This document shows, in pieces, positions 1-9,203 of a stretch of DNA of 64,000 bases. The stretch lies in contig JAEVYT010000017.1 in NCBI GenBank assembly GCA_023392615.1, positions 186,001 to 250,000 of the forward strand. Reading direction: 5' to 3'. The DNA comes from Bacillota bacterium (GTDB taxonomy: Bacteria; Bacillota; Clostridia; Lachnospirales; Lachnospiraceae). The translations under genes were made by a program, and so were the position numbers. Position 1 is the first letter of the stretch; every line of letters begins with the position of its first letter. The notes beneath the pieces were generated by a model. That model saw only the letters and a list, made by a program, of their open reading frames with translations. It did no database searches and had not been told where the DNA came from.

Positions 1-179
1 TTATGAAAGAGGATAAGCTGGTGGATCATAAGATTCTTGATTCATTTGATCTGGTAACACTAGTGTCCGAGCTGGGTGAGGCCTTTGATGTGGAGATTAA
101 AGCAAAAGATTTTGTACCTGAAAACTTTAATTCAGTTAAATCCATGCACTTAATGGTAGAAAGATTATTGGAAGAATAG
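1..179 (+). CDS. Acyl/D-alanyl carrier protein, DltC-like (5' end outside window)
   Basis: The reading frame is open from the window edge (first full codon at base 3) to TAG at 177-179. The visible 58 residues contain ILDSFDLVTLVSELGEAF, in which the Ser of the D-S-F motif is the expected 4'-phosphopantetheine attachment site, followed by a helix and FDVEI as in DltC-type carriers. In such proteins the Ser lies around residue 35, so roughly 20 residues lie upstream and the Met at base 3 is probably internal. The stop is 4 bases before the MBOAT acyltransferase gene, which fits a carrier that hands an acyl or D-alanyl group to a membrane acyltransferase. The activating ligase (DltA-like) would be expected upstream, outside the window. 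The cargo cannot be read from the sequence. Confidence 0.8.
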   Translation, partial: MKEDKLVDHKILDSFDLVTLVSELGEAFDVEIKAKDFVPENFNSVKSMHLMVERLLEE

Positions 180-183
180 AACT

Positions 184-1779
184 ATGCTGTTTACATCATA
201 TAACTTCGTTGGTTTTATCCTGGTATTGCTTATTCTTTACTATATAATTCCAAAGAGATTCCAGTGGATGTTGTTACTGGGAGCCAGTTACCTGTTTTAC
301 TTTTTTGCAGGTTCATTTTATCCTTTGTTTATCTTTTTTACCTCGCTTACAACCTATTTGATTGCGAGAAAGATGGATCAAGTCAAAGAAGTGCAGAAAG
401 GATATATCTTAGAGCATAAAGGTGAATTAAATAGGGAACAAAGAAAAGAATACAATAAGCAAATGAATAACAGACGCAAAAAATGGATGTTACTTTGTTT
501 GTTACTCAACTTTGGTATATTAGCATTTTTAAAATATACAAATTTTGCAATAGATAACCTAAACTCTATACTAGGAACGTTTCATTCAACAAAGCAGTTT
601 GATGCGTTGGATATTATATTGCCTATGGGTATCTCCTTTTATACATTCCAGTCAATGTCATATCTTATTGATGTGTATTGGGAGAAAACCTCTGCTCAGC
701 GAAACTTTTTTAAGTATGCATTATTTGTATCTTTTTTTCCGCAATTAATTCAAGGGCCGATTAGCAGATATAATGATTTATCTAGTTCCTTATATGATAA
801 GCACACATTTGATTGGAATAACTTTAAAACTGGATTGATCAGAGTCCTTTGGGGCTTTTTCAAAAAGCTGATTATTGCCGATCGCATTCTGGCAGCAGTA
901 CAGTCGCTGATTGAGTCACCGGATTATTATAACGGTGCTTTCGTACTATTACTTATCATATTTTACGGAATTGAATTATATGCAGACTTTACCGGCGGTA
1001 TTGACATTACAATCGGTATTGCTCAAATGCTGGGAATCAAAGTGACTGAGAATTTTGAGAGACCGTTTTTCTCCAAGAATATAGCGGAGTATTGGAGAAG
1101 ATGGCATATCACGATGGGTACTTGGTTTAAGGACTATGTTTTTTATCCACTAAGCATCAGTGGTTGGATGAAAAAAATAACCTCTTTTAGCAAGAAACAC
1201 TTCGGTAAAGGTGCTTCTAAAAGGGTACCTATATATATTGCAACAATGATAACTTGGTTTGCTACCGGTATATGGCATGGAGCAAATTGGAATTTTATTG
1301 TGTGGGGGTTGATGAATGGTGTAGTAATTTTAATATCCCAAGAATTTAGTCCTTTGTATGAAAAGTTTCATCATCGTTTTCCTGTACTCGTTAAATCGCG
1401 TACTTATGATGGGTTACAAGTCATAAGAACGTTTCTGTTGATGGGTTCATTGCGGCTTTTTGATTGTTACAGGGATGTGAAAACAACCTTTATTATGTTC
1501 TTTACTATGTTTTATCAGTTTAATCCTTTTGTGATAACAAAAAAAGAATTATTAGATCTTGGATTGACAATGACGGATTATGCAATCGTTGGAGTCGGCG
1601 TTATTACGATGTTTACAGTGAGCATGCTCGGGAGAAGTGGAAGTGTGAGAATGAAGCTGAATAACAGACCTTATATTCTCCGCTATGCAATTTATGTTGG
1701 TCTAGTGTATGCAGTATTGCTACTTGGCGCATACAGTATCGGATATGATGCGACTCAATTCATTTACAATCAGTTCTAA
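184..1779 (+). CDS. MBOAT-family membrane O-acyltransferase (DltB/AlgI type)
   Basis: A 531-residue polytopic membrane protein with about ten hydrophobic segments. Two MBOAT hallmarks are visible: YWRRWHITMGTWFKDYVFYP around His308, and ATGIWHGANWNFIVWG with the invariant catalytic His365. The family moves an acyl group from a cytoplasmic carrier to an extracellular acceptor across the membrane. At about 530 residues it is nearer the AlgI/PatA size than the roughly 400-residue DltB. It sits directly behind the carrier-protein gene and in front of a DltD/SGNH-like gene, the classic carrier-MBOAT-SGNH trio. Candidate acceptors are teichoic acid or an exopolysaccharide; the substrate is inference. 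Confidence 0.9.
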   Translation: MLFTSYNFVGFILVLLILYYIIPKRFQWMLLLGASYLFYFFAGSFYPLFIFFTSLTTYLIARKMDQVKEVQKGYILEHKGELNREQRKEYNKQMNNRRKKWMLLCLLLNFGILAFLKYTNFAIDNLNSILGTFHSTKQFDALDIILPMGISFYTFQSMSYLIDVYWEKTSAQRNFFKYALFVSFFPQLIQGPISRYNDLSSSLYDKHTFDWNNFKTGLIRVLWGFFKKLIIADRILAAVQSLIESPDYYNGAFVLLLIIFYGIELYADFTGGIDITIGIAQMLGIKVTENFERPFFSKNIAEYWRRWHITMGTWFKDYVFYPLSISGWMKKITSFSKKHFGKGASKRVPIYIATMITWFATGIWHGANWNFIVWGLMNGVVILISQEFSPLYEKFHHRFPVLVKSRTYDGLQVIRTFLLMGSLRLFDCYRDVKTTFIMFFTMFYQFNPFVITKKELLDLGLTMTDYAIVGVGVITMFTVSMLGRSGSVRMKLNNRPYILRYAIYVGLVYAVLLLGAYSIGYDATQFIYNQF

Positions 1780-1810
1780 TGAAAGCACTGACAAAAGATT
1801 GGAGTGATAT

Positions 1811-2890
1811 ATGAATAAGTTTATACGTAGATTTGTCGTTGTTGTTGTATGTATCATTGCATTTTTTATGCTACAGCGATTGGTGATGCCAAAGTACATG
1901 GATGATGTTTTGGAGGGCTCCTTTATCGAGGAATACTATTCAGAATCAACGAACCATGATGTTGTCTTTATTGGTGACTGTGAGCTTTATGAAAATTTTA
2001 GTCCGATTACTCTTTGGAAGGATTACGGAATAACAAGCTATATCAGGGGAAGCGCCCAACAGTTAATATGGCAATCCTATTATCTGTTACAGGATACACT
2101 TAGAACTGAGAAGCCTAAAGTTGTAGTATTCAATGTTATGTCTTTAAAATACAATGAACCTCAAAGAGAAGAATATAATCGTATGACGTTAGATGGAATG
2201 CAGTGGTCGATGGCAAAGGTAGATGATATCAAAGCATCAATGACGAAAGATGAGAAATTTCTTGATTATGTTTTTCCTTTCCTAAGGTATCACAGCAGAA
2301 TTACACAATTGACAACCAGCGATTTTAAATATTACTTTAAGAAACGTAAGGTAACCAATAATGGTTATTATATGAGAGTTGATGTTGATCCATATAACGG
2401 TAAAGTGGAAGATATCAAACCGAAATCATACCAATTTGGAAGTAATGCATGGAAGTACATGGACAAGATAAAGAATCTTTGTGAGGAAAAAGGGATTAAG
2501 TTGGTATTAGTTAAGGCTCCTAGTGTGTCGCCGGTGTGGTATGACGAATATGATAAGCAAGTTATTGATTATGCTGCTAAAAATCATCTTCCTTATATTA
2601 ATTATTTGAAGCTTATAGATGAGATTCCAATCGATTACAAGAAGGACACTTATGATCAAGGACTTCATATGAATATATCCGGTGCGGAAAAACTTTCAAA
2701 ACACTTGGGTAAAGTTTTGCAGACTGATTATCAGTTGAAGGATCATAGATCAGATAAGAAGCTTAGTAAGGTATGGAAAAAGAAGATTAAATTCTATGAC
2801 GATATGAAACGGGCACAGTATAAGGAACTTGATAGATACGGATATTTAAAAAGCTTTGGTGGGGAGAGTACCCAAAATGAAAGTGAGTAA
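1811..2890 (+). CDS. DltD/SGNH-like membrane-anchored partner of the MBOAT acyltransferase
   Basis: A 359-residue protein with one N-terminal membrane anchor (about residues 7-24) and an extracellular domain. The block VVFIGDCELYENFSP (Gly55-Asp56-Cys57) aligns by position with the GDS or GSS nucleophile block of SGNH/DltD proteins, but Cys replaces Ser. The second catalytic block is intact: Asp282 and His286 in YDQGLHMNISGAEKL. SGNH/DltD partners act outside the membrane with the MBOAT protein to place or remove acyl groups. The gene follows the acyltransferase by 31 bases, with a TTGGAGTG ribosome-binding site before the ATG. The Cys may be active as a thiol or mark a non-hydrolytic role. 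Membership is judged from motifs and context. Confidence 0.72.
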   Translation: MNKFIRRFVVVVVCIIAFFMLQRLVMPKYMDDVLEGSFIEEYYSESTNHDVVFIGDCELYENFSPITLWKDYGITSYIRGSAQQLIWQSYYLLQDTLRTEKPKVVVFNVMSLKYNEPQREEYNRMTLDGMQWSMAKVDDIKASMTKDEKFLDYVFPFLRYHSRITQLTTSDFKYYFKKRKVTNNGYYMRVDVDPYNGKVEDIKPKSYQFGSNAWKYMDKIKNLCEEKGIKLVLVKAPSVSPVWYDEYDKQVIDYAAKNHLPYINYLKLIDEIPIDYKKDTYDQGLHMNISGAEKLSKHLGKVLQTDYQLKDHRSDKKLSKVWKKKIKFYDDMKRAQYKELDRYGYLKSFGGESTQNESE

Positions 2891-2917
2891 ATAAAATATG
2901 AGAGGAAGGCGAAAATA

Positions 2918-3412
2918 TTGAGCAAAATTAGAAAAGTATATGGGATTGGAATTGTATTGATCTTTGTTATGACAATACTTGTAGCATGCGGAACCAAGAA
3001 AGCGAGTGCTTCAAAGGATTTTGAGTTTAGTTATAAGGGGGATACTGTAACAATCGATGATGATGCTACCAAGATGCTAAAGGATATCGGCAAGGCAAAG
3101 GAGACAAAGAAAACTGAGAGTTGCGCATTTCAAGGATATGATAGAACCTATGTATATGATGATTTTACGATAACGACCTATTCCAAAACTAAATCTGGCT
3201 CGGAATTTATCAATAGTATTGAGCTTACCAAGGATTCAGTCGCTACAAAGGAAAATATTAAAATCGGAAGTTCTAAGAAGGATATGCTAGATGTATATGG
3301 AACCGTTAAGGACAAATTTGGAGTTTATACTTATACAAAAGGCAAAACAAAGTTGGTCATTGAGGTGGATGATTCGGACAAGGTAATTAGTATTAAATAT
3401 ATGAAAAAATAA
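2918..3412 (+). CDS. Small lipoprotein of unknown function
   Basis: A 164-residue protein with an N-terminal hydrophobic stretch ending in the lipobox LVAC (Cys24), so it should be processed by signal peptidase II and anchored to the outer face of the membrane. The mature part is rich in Lys, Asp and Thr and seems to be a single small beta-rich domain; no family was recognised. The start is TTG at 2918, preceded by GAGAGGAAGG. It follows the DltD-like gene by 27 bases and is probably co-transcribed, so it may be an accessory of the acylation locus, but nothing in the sequence proves that. Confidence 0.75.
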   Translation: MSKIRKVYGIGIVLIFVMTILVACGTKKASASKDFEFSYKGDTVTIDDDATKMLKDIGKAKETKKTESCAFQGYDRTYVYDDFTITTYSKTKSGSEFINSIELTKDSVATKENIKIGSSKKDMLDVYGTVKDKFGVYTYTKGKTKLVIEVDDSDKVISIKYMKK

Positions 3413-3547
3413 CATGCCATTATCGCTATGAACAAGAAAAATGATGTTTGTATAATTTTATAATGGTATGATATGATATAGCGTTTTGATGTGATTAAGA
3501 AAGGAGAGTATCAATCTGTTTTATATACATTGAGAATAAATTTGAAA

Positions 3548-4528
3548 ATGAAAAAATGGATCTTACTAATAGTTGTAATAATTGTAGTGTTTGGAGTGGG
3601 TTATGTTCTCGTTAGTGGTAAAATGACCTTGACGCCAGGACCGGAACCGACTTCAAAGCCTACCCTAGGGGCTACACTGTCACCAAGCCCTACATTAACC
3701 CCAACTACAACGTTAGCTCCTAGCCCTACTACGGAACTAACTCCTACGCCCGCGCCTACCAAAGAACTATCAAAAAATGACACAAAGGCACCGGTCATAT
3801 CGGGTATGGTCGGAAAGAACAGTTATTTTAACGATTCTGTATTTATGGTAGTATATCCAGACAAAAAATATGATTTTACTCGTTATGTAAAAGTGAAGGA
3901 TGATACGGATTCCACTGTTGATTTGCAAGTGAATACGGATCAAGTGGATTATAACAAAGAAGGTGATTATCCGATAACATTTACGGCTACTGACAGTTCG
4001 GGTAACAAGTCAACAGCTACCGGAAAAGTTCATGTGAGAATTCCTAAGAAAATTGATTCTATGGCCGATGAAATTCTTGGTGAAATTGTTAAGAATTCAA
4101 TGACCGATCAACAGAAAGCAGAGGCTGTTTATACCTATATTCGAAAGAATTATTCCTATGTTAATAATTATAATGAGACAAACTGGGAGAAAGCTGCGGA
4201 ATATGGAATGAAATATGATAGCGGTGATTGCTTTATGTTTTATTCGGTTTCAAGGGCGCTACTTACGAGACTTGGGATTCCGAATCTTATGGTAACTAGA
4301 TATAAAGGTGAGGGTCACCATTGGTGGAATCTTGTTTATGTAGATGGAGGATGGTATCATTTTGATTCAACACCAAGAAATAAACAAGCAACTTTCTGTC
4401 TGGTTACTAGTGCTCAACTTGAGAATTATTCTAAAAAAGCAGGCAATACTCATATATGGAATGTTCCGGAGTATCCAAAGACCGCTACAAAAGAAATTAG
4501 TTCTGTAAAATGGGGAAAACGTTATTAA
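3548..4528 (+). CDS. Membrane-anchored transglutaminase-like (TGc) surface protein
   Basis: About 326 residues from the preferred ATG at 3548, which directly precedes a Lys-Lys-Trp plus hydrophobic anchor. The frame is open back to GTG at 3491, and an AAGGAGAG at 3501-3508 has no start codon at proper spacing in this frame, so the start is uncertain. After the anchor comes a Thr/Pro/Ser-rich linker, then an Ig-like domain (DUF5011-like, with TATDSSGN), then a transglutaminase-like fold. The triad is visible as Cys228 (SGDCFMFYS), His258 (GHHWWN) and Asp273 (HFDSTP). Such domains act as proteases or crosslinkers on the cell surface. The target is unknown. Confidence 0.82.
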   Translation: MKKWILLIVVIIVVFGVGYVLVSGKMTLTPGPEPTSKPTLGATLSPSPTLTPTTTLAPSPTTELTPTPAPTKELSKNDTKAPVISGMVGKNSYFNDSVFMVVYPDKKYDFTRYVKVKDDTDSTVDLQVNTDQVDYNKEGDYPITFTATDSSGNKSTATGKVHVRIPKKIDSMADEILGEIVKNSMTDQQKAEAVYTYIRKNYSYVNNYNETNWEKAAEYGMKYDSGDCFMFYSVSRALLTRLGIPNLMVTRYKGEGHHWWNLVYVDGGWYHFDSTPRNKQATFCLVTSAQLENYSKKAGNTHIWNVPEYPKTATKEISSVKWGKRY

Positions 4529-4564
4529 TTTACAATTTCATTCATATCTGGTAAACTATTATTT

Positions 4565-4624
4565 AGGTAATTGTGGAACAGTACGTTAGTATTTGAAGCG
4601 GTTATTGTTTCATAATTACCTTTT
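4565..4624 (+). terminator. Possible intrinsic terminator before the CapA-like gene
   Basis: AGGTAATTGTG at 4565 pairs with CATAATTACCT ending at 4621, followed by TTTT. The long internal segment makes this a weak call; it would separate the transglutaminase-like gene from the CapA-like gene. Confidence 0.35.
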
Positions 4625-4653
4625 GTAATTTGATTATACTTGGAGGGAATGGG

Positions 4654-6018
4654 ATGAAGAAAAAATATTCAAAAAGAATAGTACTTGCTATAATGATATG
4701 TATGATATGTTCGTTAGGAATATATGCACACCGCGTGTATGCGGATAACATAGCTGATAATCCTACAAACAAACCCACAGTTAGTCCTACAAATAAACCC
4801 ACGGTTAGTCCTACACCAATAGTAGAATATAATGGTAAGATTATACTAAATAAAAATAAGGTTGTGGTTAAGCAAGGCTCTGGTTACCAACTGAAAGTCA
4901 CTTTATCAGAGGTGAATCAGTCGAGCCAAAAACTTAATTTTATATCTAGTAATAAAAAAGTAATAACGGTAAGTGATAAAGGATATATTAAAGCAGTGCA
5001 TTGGGGCGATGCATATATAACAGTGACATTAGGAAAAGCGAAGGCGGTATGTCAGGTAACTGTATCAAAGGATATATCAATTACGATTAGTGCAGCGGGA
5101 GATGTTACCTTATCGAGTGATATTAAGCAATCCAAAAGTGTGAATTTCTTCTCAGTATACAATAAACAAAAAAATGATGCTTATTTCTTTAAAAATGTAA
5201 AACCGATATTTGAAAAAGATGATATGACGATAGTGAATTTTGAAGGTACCCTGAGTAATAGGGGAAGCAGAGTTGATAAAAAATGGGCATTTCGAGGCAA
5301 ACCATCTTATATTAATATATTGAAGGCTGGTAGCGTGGAATCGGTTGCTTTTGCAAATAATCATTGTAAAGATTACGGGCAGGTCAGCTATACGGATACA
5401 ACAAGTACTTTTAATAAAGCTGGAATTGCATATTCCTCCTTTGAGCGTGTAGGAGTCTATAAAGTAAAGGGCATAAAAATCGGTATGATTTCTATCTTGG
5501 AAGTAGGAAGAAGTGACGCTGCTAGCGTTCTGCGTAAAGCCATCAAAAATATGAAAGCACAGAAGCCGGATTTGTTAATTGTCAGCTTCCACTGGGGAAT
5601 CGAGCGAACACAGAATATTACGAAAGCGCAATCGGATCTAAGTAAAATTGCCATCAACGAGGGCGGGGCGGATTTGGTGTTAGGTCATCACCCACATGTC
5701 CTTCAACCTATTCAAAAATATAAAGATGCGTACATAGTTTATAGCTTGGGTAATTTCTGCTTTGGAGGTAATACGAATCCTCCGGATAAGGATACGATGA
5801 TCTTTCAACAGACCTTTCAATTTCATAATGATAAATTAGTACAGGACGGGAATGCTAAAATTATACCATGCTCCGTTTCCTCTGTATCAAATAGGAATAA
5901 TTACCAGCCGACACCGAGCAAGGGAGAGGCAAAGACAAGAATATTAAAAAGAATGAATACATACAGTAAAAAATATGGTATTCAATTTGACAAGAATGGA
6001 AAGATAATAAAAAAATAA
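4654..6018 (+). CDS. Secreted CapA-family (PGA_cap) metallophosphoesterase-like protein with Ig-like domain
   Basis: The start at ATG 4654 is set by GGAGGG at 4641-4646; an in-frame ATG at 4630 has no such site. The 454-residue product has a signal peptide ending near HRVYA, a Pro/Thr-rich linker with the repeat NKPTVSPT, a Big2-like Ig domain (about residues 45-140, ending QVTVSKD), then the CapA domain. Visible CapA features are AAGDVTLS near the start, NFEGTLSNRG, FANNHCKDYG and LGHHPHVLQPIQKYKDAYIVYSLGNF, the usual metal-site blocks of this calcineurin-like family. CapA proteins are linked to poly-gamma-glutamate or capsule handling. No other capB/C/E genes are seen, so the substrate is unknown. 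Confidence 0.85.
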   Translation: MKKKYSKRIVLAIMICMICSLGIYAHRVYADNIADNPTNKPTVSPTNKPTVSPTPIVEYNGKIILNKNKVVVKQGSGYQLKVTLSEVNQSSQKLNFISSNKKVITVSDKGYIKAVHWGDAYITVTLGKAKAVCQVTVSKDISITISAAGDVTLSSDIKQSKSVNFFSVYNKQKNDAYFFKNVKPIFEKDDMTIVNFEGTLSNRGSRVDKKWAFRGKPSYINILKAGSVESVAFANNHCKDYGQVSYTDTTSTFNKAGIAYSSFERVGVYKVKGIKIGMISILEVGRSDAASVLRKAIKNMKAQKPDLLIVSFHWGIERTQNITKAQSDLSKIAINEGGADLVLGHHPHVLQPIQKYKDAYIVYSLGNFCFGGNTNPPDKDTMIFQQTFQFHNDKLVQDGNAKIIPCSVSSVSNRNNYQPTPSKGEAKTRILKRMNTYSKKYGIQFDKNGKIIKK

Positions 6019-6042
6019 TAAAAAAATAAATAGATTAATAGA

Positions 6043-6124
6043 AAAGCTCTTTCAAGCAGAACGCCTATACAATACGCAATAATGTGTATGTTAGTGATGT
6101 GCTTTGAAAGAGCTTTGCATTTTT
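6043..6124. terminator. Bidirectional terminator between convergent CapA-like and AraC-family genes
   Basis: AAAGCTCTTTCAA at 6043-6055 pairs with TTGAAAGAGCTTT at 6104-6116, with a long internal segment. T-rich tracts follow on the plus strand (GCATTTTT) and on the minus strand (complement of the A-rich stretch before 6043). It lies between two convergent genes. Confidence 0.65.
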
Positions 6125-6153
6125 ACCGTTAAAATTTGTCCCATTAAAATATA

Positions 6154-7008
6154 TTAGGATATATATGTGGACTTGAATTCAGTCGGAGTACATCCTTTTA
6201 TTATCTTAAACATTCGAATAAATGCAGACAAACTGCTAAAACCACATTGGAGAGCTGCTTCCGTAATTGTGAGCTTCTTGTCAATTAATAACTTTTCGGC
6301 AGTCTCAATTCGCTTGATGTTAAGGTATTTATAAAACGATATATTTGTAAATTGTTTAAATAACCTGCTAAAATGATATTTGCTAAAGCCGGAGAGATTT
6401 GCAACGTGATCCAGAGTCAGATCCTCGCTACAATGCTCGTTGATATAATTACAAATTGTTAAAAAGCGTTCTGTGTATTCCTGGTGCTTTATTGCGTTAT
6501 TGTTAAGGTTATCCGTATTCGGTGTATAGCTTCTTCCTATTAATACAAAGATCTCAATTAGCTTAGCATAGATACATGCTTCACTTAGCGGAGCTTCTGC
6601 ATTGTATTCATCCGATATTTCAAACATAAGTTTGCGGATCTTCTCATAAGCCTCCGGAGCTTCCTCGGCGGTTACCAATAGTGCGGGAGAAATATAGGAT
6701 AATGTATTCTCAAGATCCTTCATACCGTGAAGTAAGGTGAAGTCAGCCTGAAATATCAAACGCTTGCCGGGTGAGGCATTCATAGAGTGGACAATACCCG
6801 GATTAATAATCAAGAGATCTCCTTCTCGCAATTTATATTCAACCTTGCAACAAGTGACTTGATATGTATTGTTAAGCGGCATAATGATCTCTAACGGTGC
6901 ATGCCAATGAGCGGGATAGTCTTCATAATCCTGATTTTCATACAGACGTATGTTCATATTGGATCTAAAATTAACGGTTTCTTGTATTCCACGAAGATTT
7001 TCAATCAT
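6154..7008 (-). CDS. AraC-family transcriptional regulator (cupin sensor plus AraC HTH)
   Basis: A 284-residue protein with an N-terminal cupin-like sensor (HWHAPLEIIMPL near residue 33, then a beta-rich region to about 110) and a C-terminal AraC/XylS double helix-turn-helix (about residues 185-284). The second half shows ITEAALQCGFSSLSAFIRMFK and the usual ending P-T-E-F. Members of this type sense a sugar or other small ligand through the cupin and activate nearby uptake or catabolic genes. The gene is divergent from the sugar-binding-protein gene at 7566, so it is the obvious candidate regulator of that importer. The ligand cannot be deduced. Confidence 0.9.
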   Translation of the reverse strand: MIENLRGIQETVNFRSNMNIRLYENQDYEDYPAHWHAPLEIIMPLNNTYQVTCCKVEYKLREGDLLIINPGIVHSMNASPGKRLIFQADFTLLHGMKDLENTLSYISPALLVTAEEAPEAYEKIRKLMFEISDEYNAEAPLSEACIYAKLIEIFVLIGRSYTPNTDNLNNNAIKHQEYTERFLTICNYINEHCSEDLTLDHVANLSGFSKYHFSRLFKQFTNISFYKYLNIKRIETAEKLLIDKKLTITEAALQCGFSSLSAFIRMFKIIKGCTPTEFKSTYIS

Positions 7009-7565
7009 ATAAGTTACGTTTCCTTTACAAAAAAATGTTGTAAATTGTTACAAAATGAAAATTACAATAATTGTTACTTACCATATTAGTATACAATAAT
7101 GAAAAAATCAATAGTTGATAATTGCATGTTTCTATCTTTATTGGATATATTAATGCTTATAAAGGCAAAAAAACTAATTTTTATATGAAATTATTCCGGA
7201 ATTAATTAAAATAGAAGAAAGCTATAGCAAGATTTTTGTGTTCCAATACGATAAAATACGTGAGTTGATGCTTAAACACAAAGTGTTTGAAATCTTTTGT
7301 GGTTATCATTGATATAATCTTATATACTTTGTATAAGGTTTATAATGAAAATAACGAACGCATTTTACCGGAAATATGTGAATATATTCAAAAAGGTAAC
7401 AAATACAAGCACTTGATGCGTTTATTTATAGATATATTTCACAAAAGCATCAATAATATAGCAATTTTTGATAATAGAATAGCAATATATGAGGAGCCTG
7501 TCAAAAAAATATTTGTTAAAATTCACTTGTATGAAGAATCATACAGAATTAGAGGAGGGTAATAT
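7009..7565. other. Divergent intergenic region between AraC regulator and sugar-binding protein
   Basis: 557 very AT-rich bases that must hold the promoters of both divergent genes. TATAAT-like hexamers occur at 7313-7318 and 7341-7346 but neither has a convincing -35 box at 16-18 bases. A 91-codon frame from TTG 7287 to 7562 has no ribosome-binding site and was not accepted. No clear operator palindrome was found. Confidence 0.4.
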
Positions 7566-8984
7566 ATGAAACGATTTATGGCTTTACTTCTTACTTCCGT
7601 TCTTGTTGCATCTGTAGTATTTACAGGATGCGGTAAAAAGAAAGAGGAAGGCAACGCAACAACACCTACCAAAGTTGCTGAGAACACAACACCTACTCAG
7701 CCTGCTGCAGCTCAGGTTTCTGACGATGCAAGCATTAAAGTTCTTAACTTATGGTCTTTCACAAACGAAGTTCCGAAGATGATGAAAAAATACAAAGAAC
7801 TTCATTCTGATTTTACACTTCAGATCAAAGAGACCATCGTTCCTACCACTGACGGTGCTTATCAGCCAGCTTTAGACCAGGCACTTTCTGCTGGCGGTCC
7901 TTCAGCTCCTGATCTTTACACAGCAGAAGCAGCTTTCGTATTAAAGTATACTCAAGGCGATGCTTCCAAATATGCTGCACCGTACACAGATCTTGGTATT
8001 GACGTAGAGAAGCTTTCAAAAGAAGCTGATATCGCTCCATACACCATCGATATGGGTACAAATCCTGATGGTAAATTAGTTGGTCTTGGATATCAGGCAA
8101 CTGGTGGTGCATTCATCTACCGTCGTTCTTTAGCTAAGAACACATGGGGTACAGATGATCCTGCAGCTATCAAAGATAAGATTGGTCCAGGATGGGATAA
8201 ATTCATGGCAGCAGCAGCTGATTTAAAGGCTAAAGGCTATGCAATCGTATCCGGTGAAGGCGATCTTTGGCATCCAGTTGAAAGTGCTTCTGAAAAAGGC
8301 TGGATCGTTGATGGTAAACTTAACCTTGATCCAGGTCGTGAGCAGTTCTTTGACTTAGCAAAAGAATTATATGACAAAGGTTACAGCAACAAAACTAAGG
8401 ACTGGACAGATGCTTGGTATGCTGATATGACTAATACTGGCAAACAACAAGTATTCGGTTTCTTTGGTCCTGCATGGTTAATCAACTATGTAATGGCTGG
8501 ACATTCCGGCGGTAAGAAGGTTGGTGAAGGCACATATGGCGATTGGGCAGTATGTGAACCTACAATCGGCTTTATGTGGGGTGGTACATGGCTTCTTGGT
8601 AACAAGGAGACTAAGGTTAAGAAATCTGTTGGTAGCATCATTCAGTGGATCACACTTGATTCTTCTGAAACAGGCCTTCAGTACTTCTGGGCTAATGGTA
8701 CTCTTGAAGGACCTGGCGGAACAAAAGATACTGTAGCATCCGGTACTGTAATGACTAAGTCTGATGGTAAGCTTGATTTCCTTGGCGGACAGAATATGTT
8801 TGATGTATTCGTTCCTGCAGGTAAGAACGCTAACGGTAAGACAAAGACTCAGTACGATGAGAGTATCAACACATACTTCCGTGATCAGGTTAGTGCATAT
8901 GTAACTGGTAAGAAGTCCAAAGAGCAAGCTATCAAAGACTTCAAACAGAACGTTGCAGACAACCTTGCAATCGATGTAGAATAA
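7566..8984 (+). CDS. Sugar ABC transporter substrate-binding lipoprotein
   Basis: A 472-residue family-1 extracellular solute-binding protein. The lipobox is VFTGC with Cys22, followed by a Thr/Pro-rich spacer and then the binding domain beginning IKVLNLWSFTNEVPKMM, typical of MalE-like carbohydrate binders. The ribosome-binding site GAGGAGGG sits just before the ATG. Codon use looks highly biased, with very regular Leu CTT/TTA and Lys AAG/AAA choice, suggesting strong expression. Two permease genes follow after 336 bases, so this is the receptor of an importer. No ATPase gene is in the cluster; in Firmicutes such importers often share an MsmK-type ATPase encoded elsewhere. The sugar is not identifiable. 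Confidence 0.92.
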   Translation: MKRFMALLLTSVLVASVVFTGCGKKKEEGNATTPTKVAENTTPTQPAAAQVSDDASIKVLNLWSFTNEVPKMMKKYKELHSDFTLQIKETIVPTTDGAYQPALDQALSAGGPSAPDLYTAEAAFVLKYTQGDASKYAAPYTDLGIDVEKLSKEADIAPYTIDMGTNPDGKLVGLGYQATGGAFIYRRSLAKNTWGTDDPAAIKDKIGPGWDKFMAAAADLKAKGYAIVSGEGDLWHPVESASEKGWIVDGKLNLDPGREQFFDLAKELYDKGYSNKTKDWTDAWYADMTNTGKQQVFGFFGPAWLINYVMAGHSGGKKVGEGTYGDWAVCEPTIGFMWGGTWLLGNKETKVKKSVGSIIQWITLDSSETGLQYFWANGTLEGPGGTKDTVASGTVMTKSDGKLDFLGGQNMFDVFVPAGKNANGKTKTQYDESINTYFRDQVSAYVTGKKSKEQAIKDFKQNVADNLAIDVE

Positions 8985-9002
8985 TTTTAACTTAGTTTTA
9001 TC

Positions 9003-9036
9003 TTGGGGCGGGCGAATGCCTTTTCGGCCGCCCCAA
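9003..9036 (+). terminator. GC-rich hairpin after the binding-protein gene
   Basis: TTGGGGCGG at 9003-9011 pairs with CCGCCCCAA at 9028-9036. No T-tract follows, so it may act more as an mRNA-stabilising 3' structure than as a full terminator. It would help explain a higher level of binding-protein mRNA than permease mRNA. Confidence 0.55.
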
Positions 9037-9170
9037 AAATATGTACATTGTATAGTGTGGTTACTACAATGTATTAGTTGTTAATTATGTAATGTGATTT
9101 TGATTTTAGAGTAAAAAGCTGTTTTTTTTTGCAATTTTATAATATGTAATTTTAGTGATTTTTATCGGGA

Positions 9171-9203
9171 GCTCAGATGCTTCGCATTTGGGTTAATTTT
9201 TTT
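9171..9203 (+). terminator. Second hairpin with T-tract upstream of the permeases
   Basis: GCTCAGATGC pairs (with GU pairs) with GCATTTGGGT around the loop TTC, followed by a run of seven T. It sits between the binding-protein gene and the permease genes and could attenuate read-through. The remainder of the 8985-9320 gap is AT-rich with no gene seen. Confidence 0.5.

Noticed and set aside
7287..7562. A 91-codon plus-strand frame before the sugar-binding-protein gene
   Set aside because: It starts at TTG without any ribosome-binding site, lies in the expected promoter region, and its very AT-rich codon content gives no recognisable protein.
8478..8927. A 149-codon frame antisense to the sugar-binding-protein gene
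   Set aside because: It is a by-product of the strong codon bias of the sense gene; no recognisable protein features.
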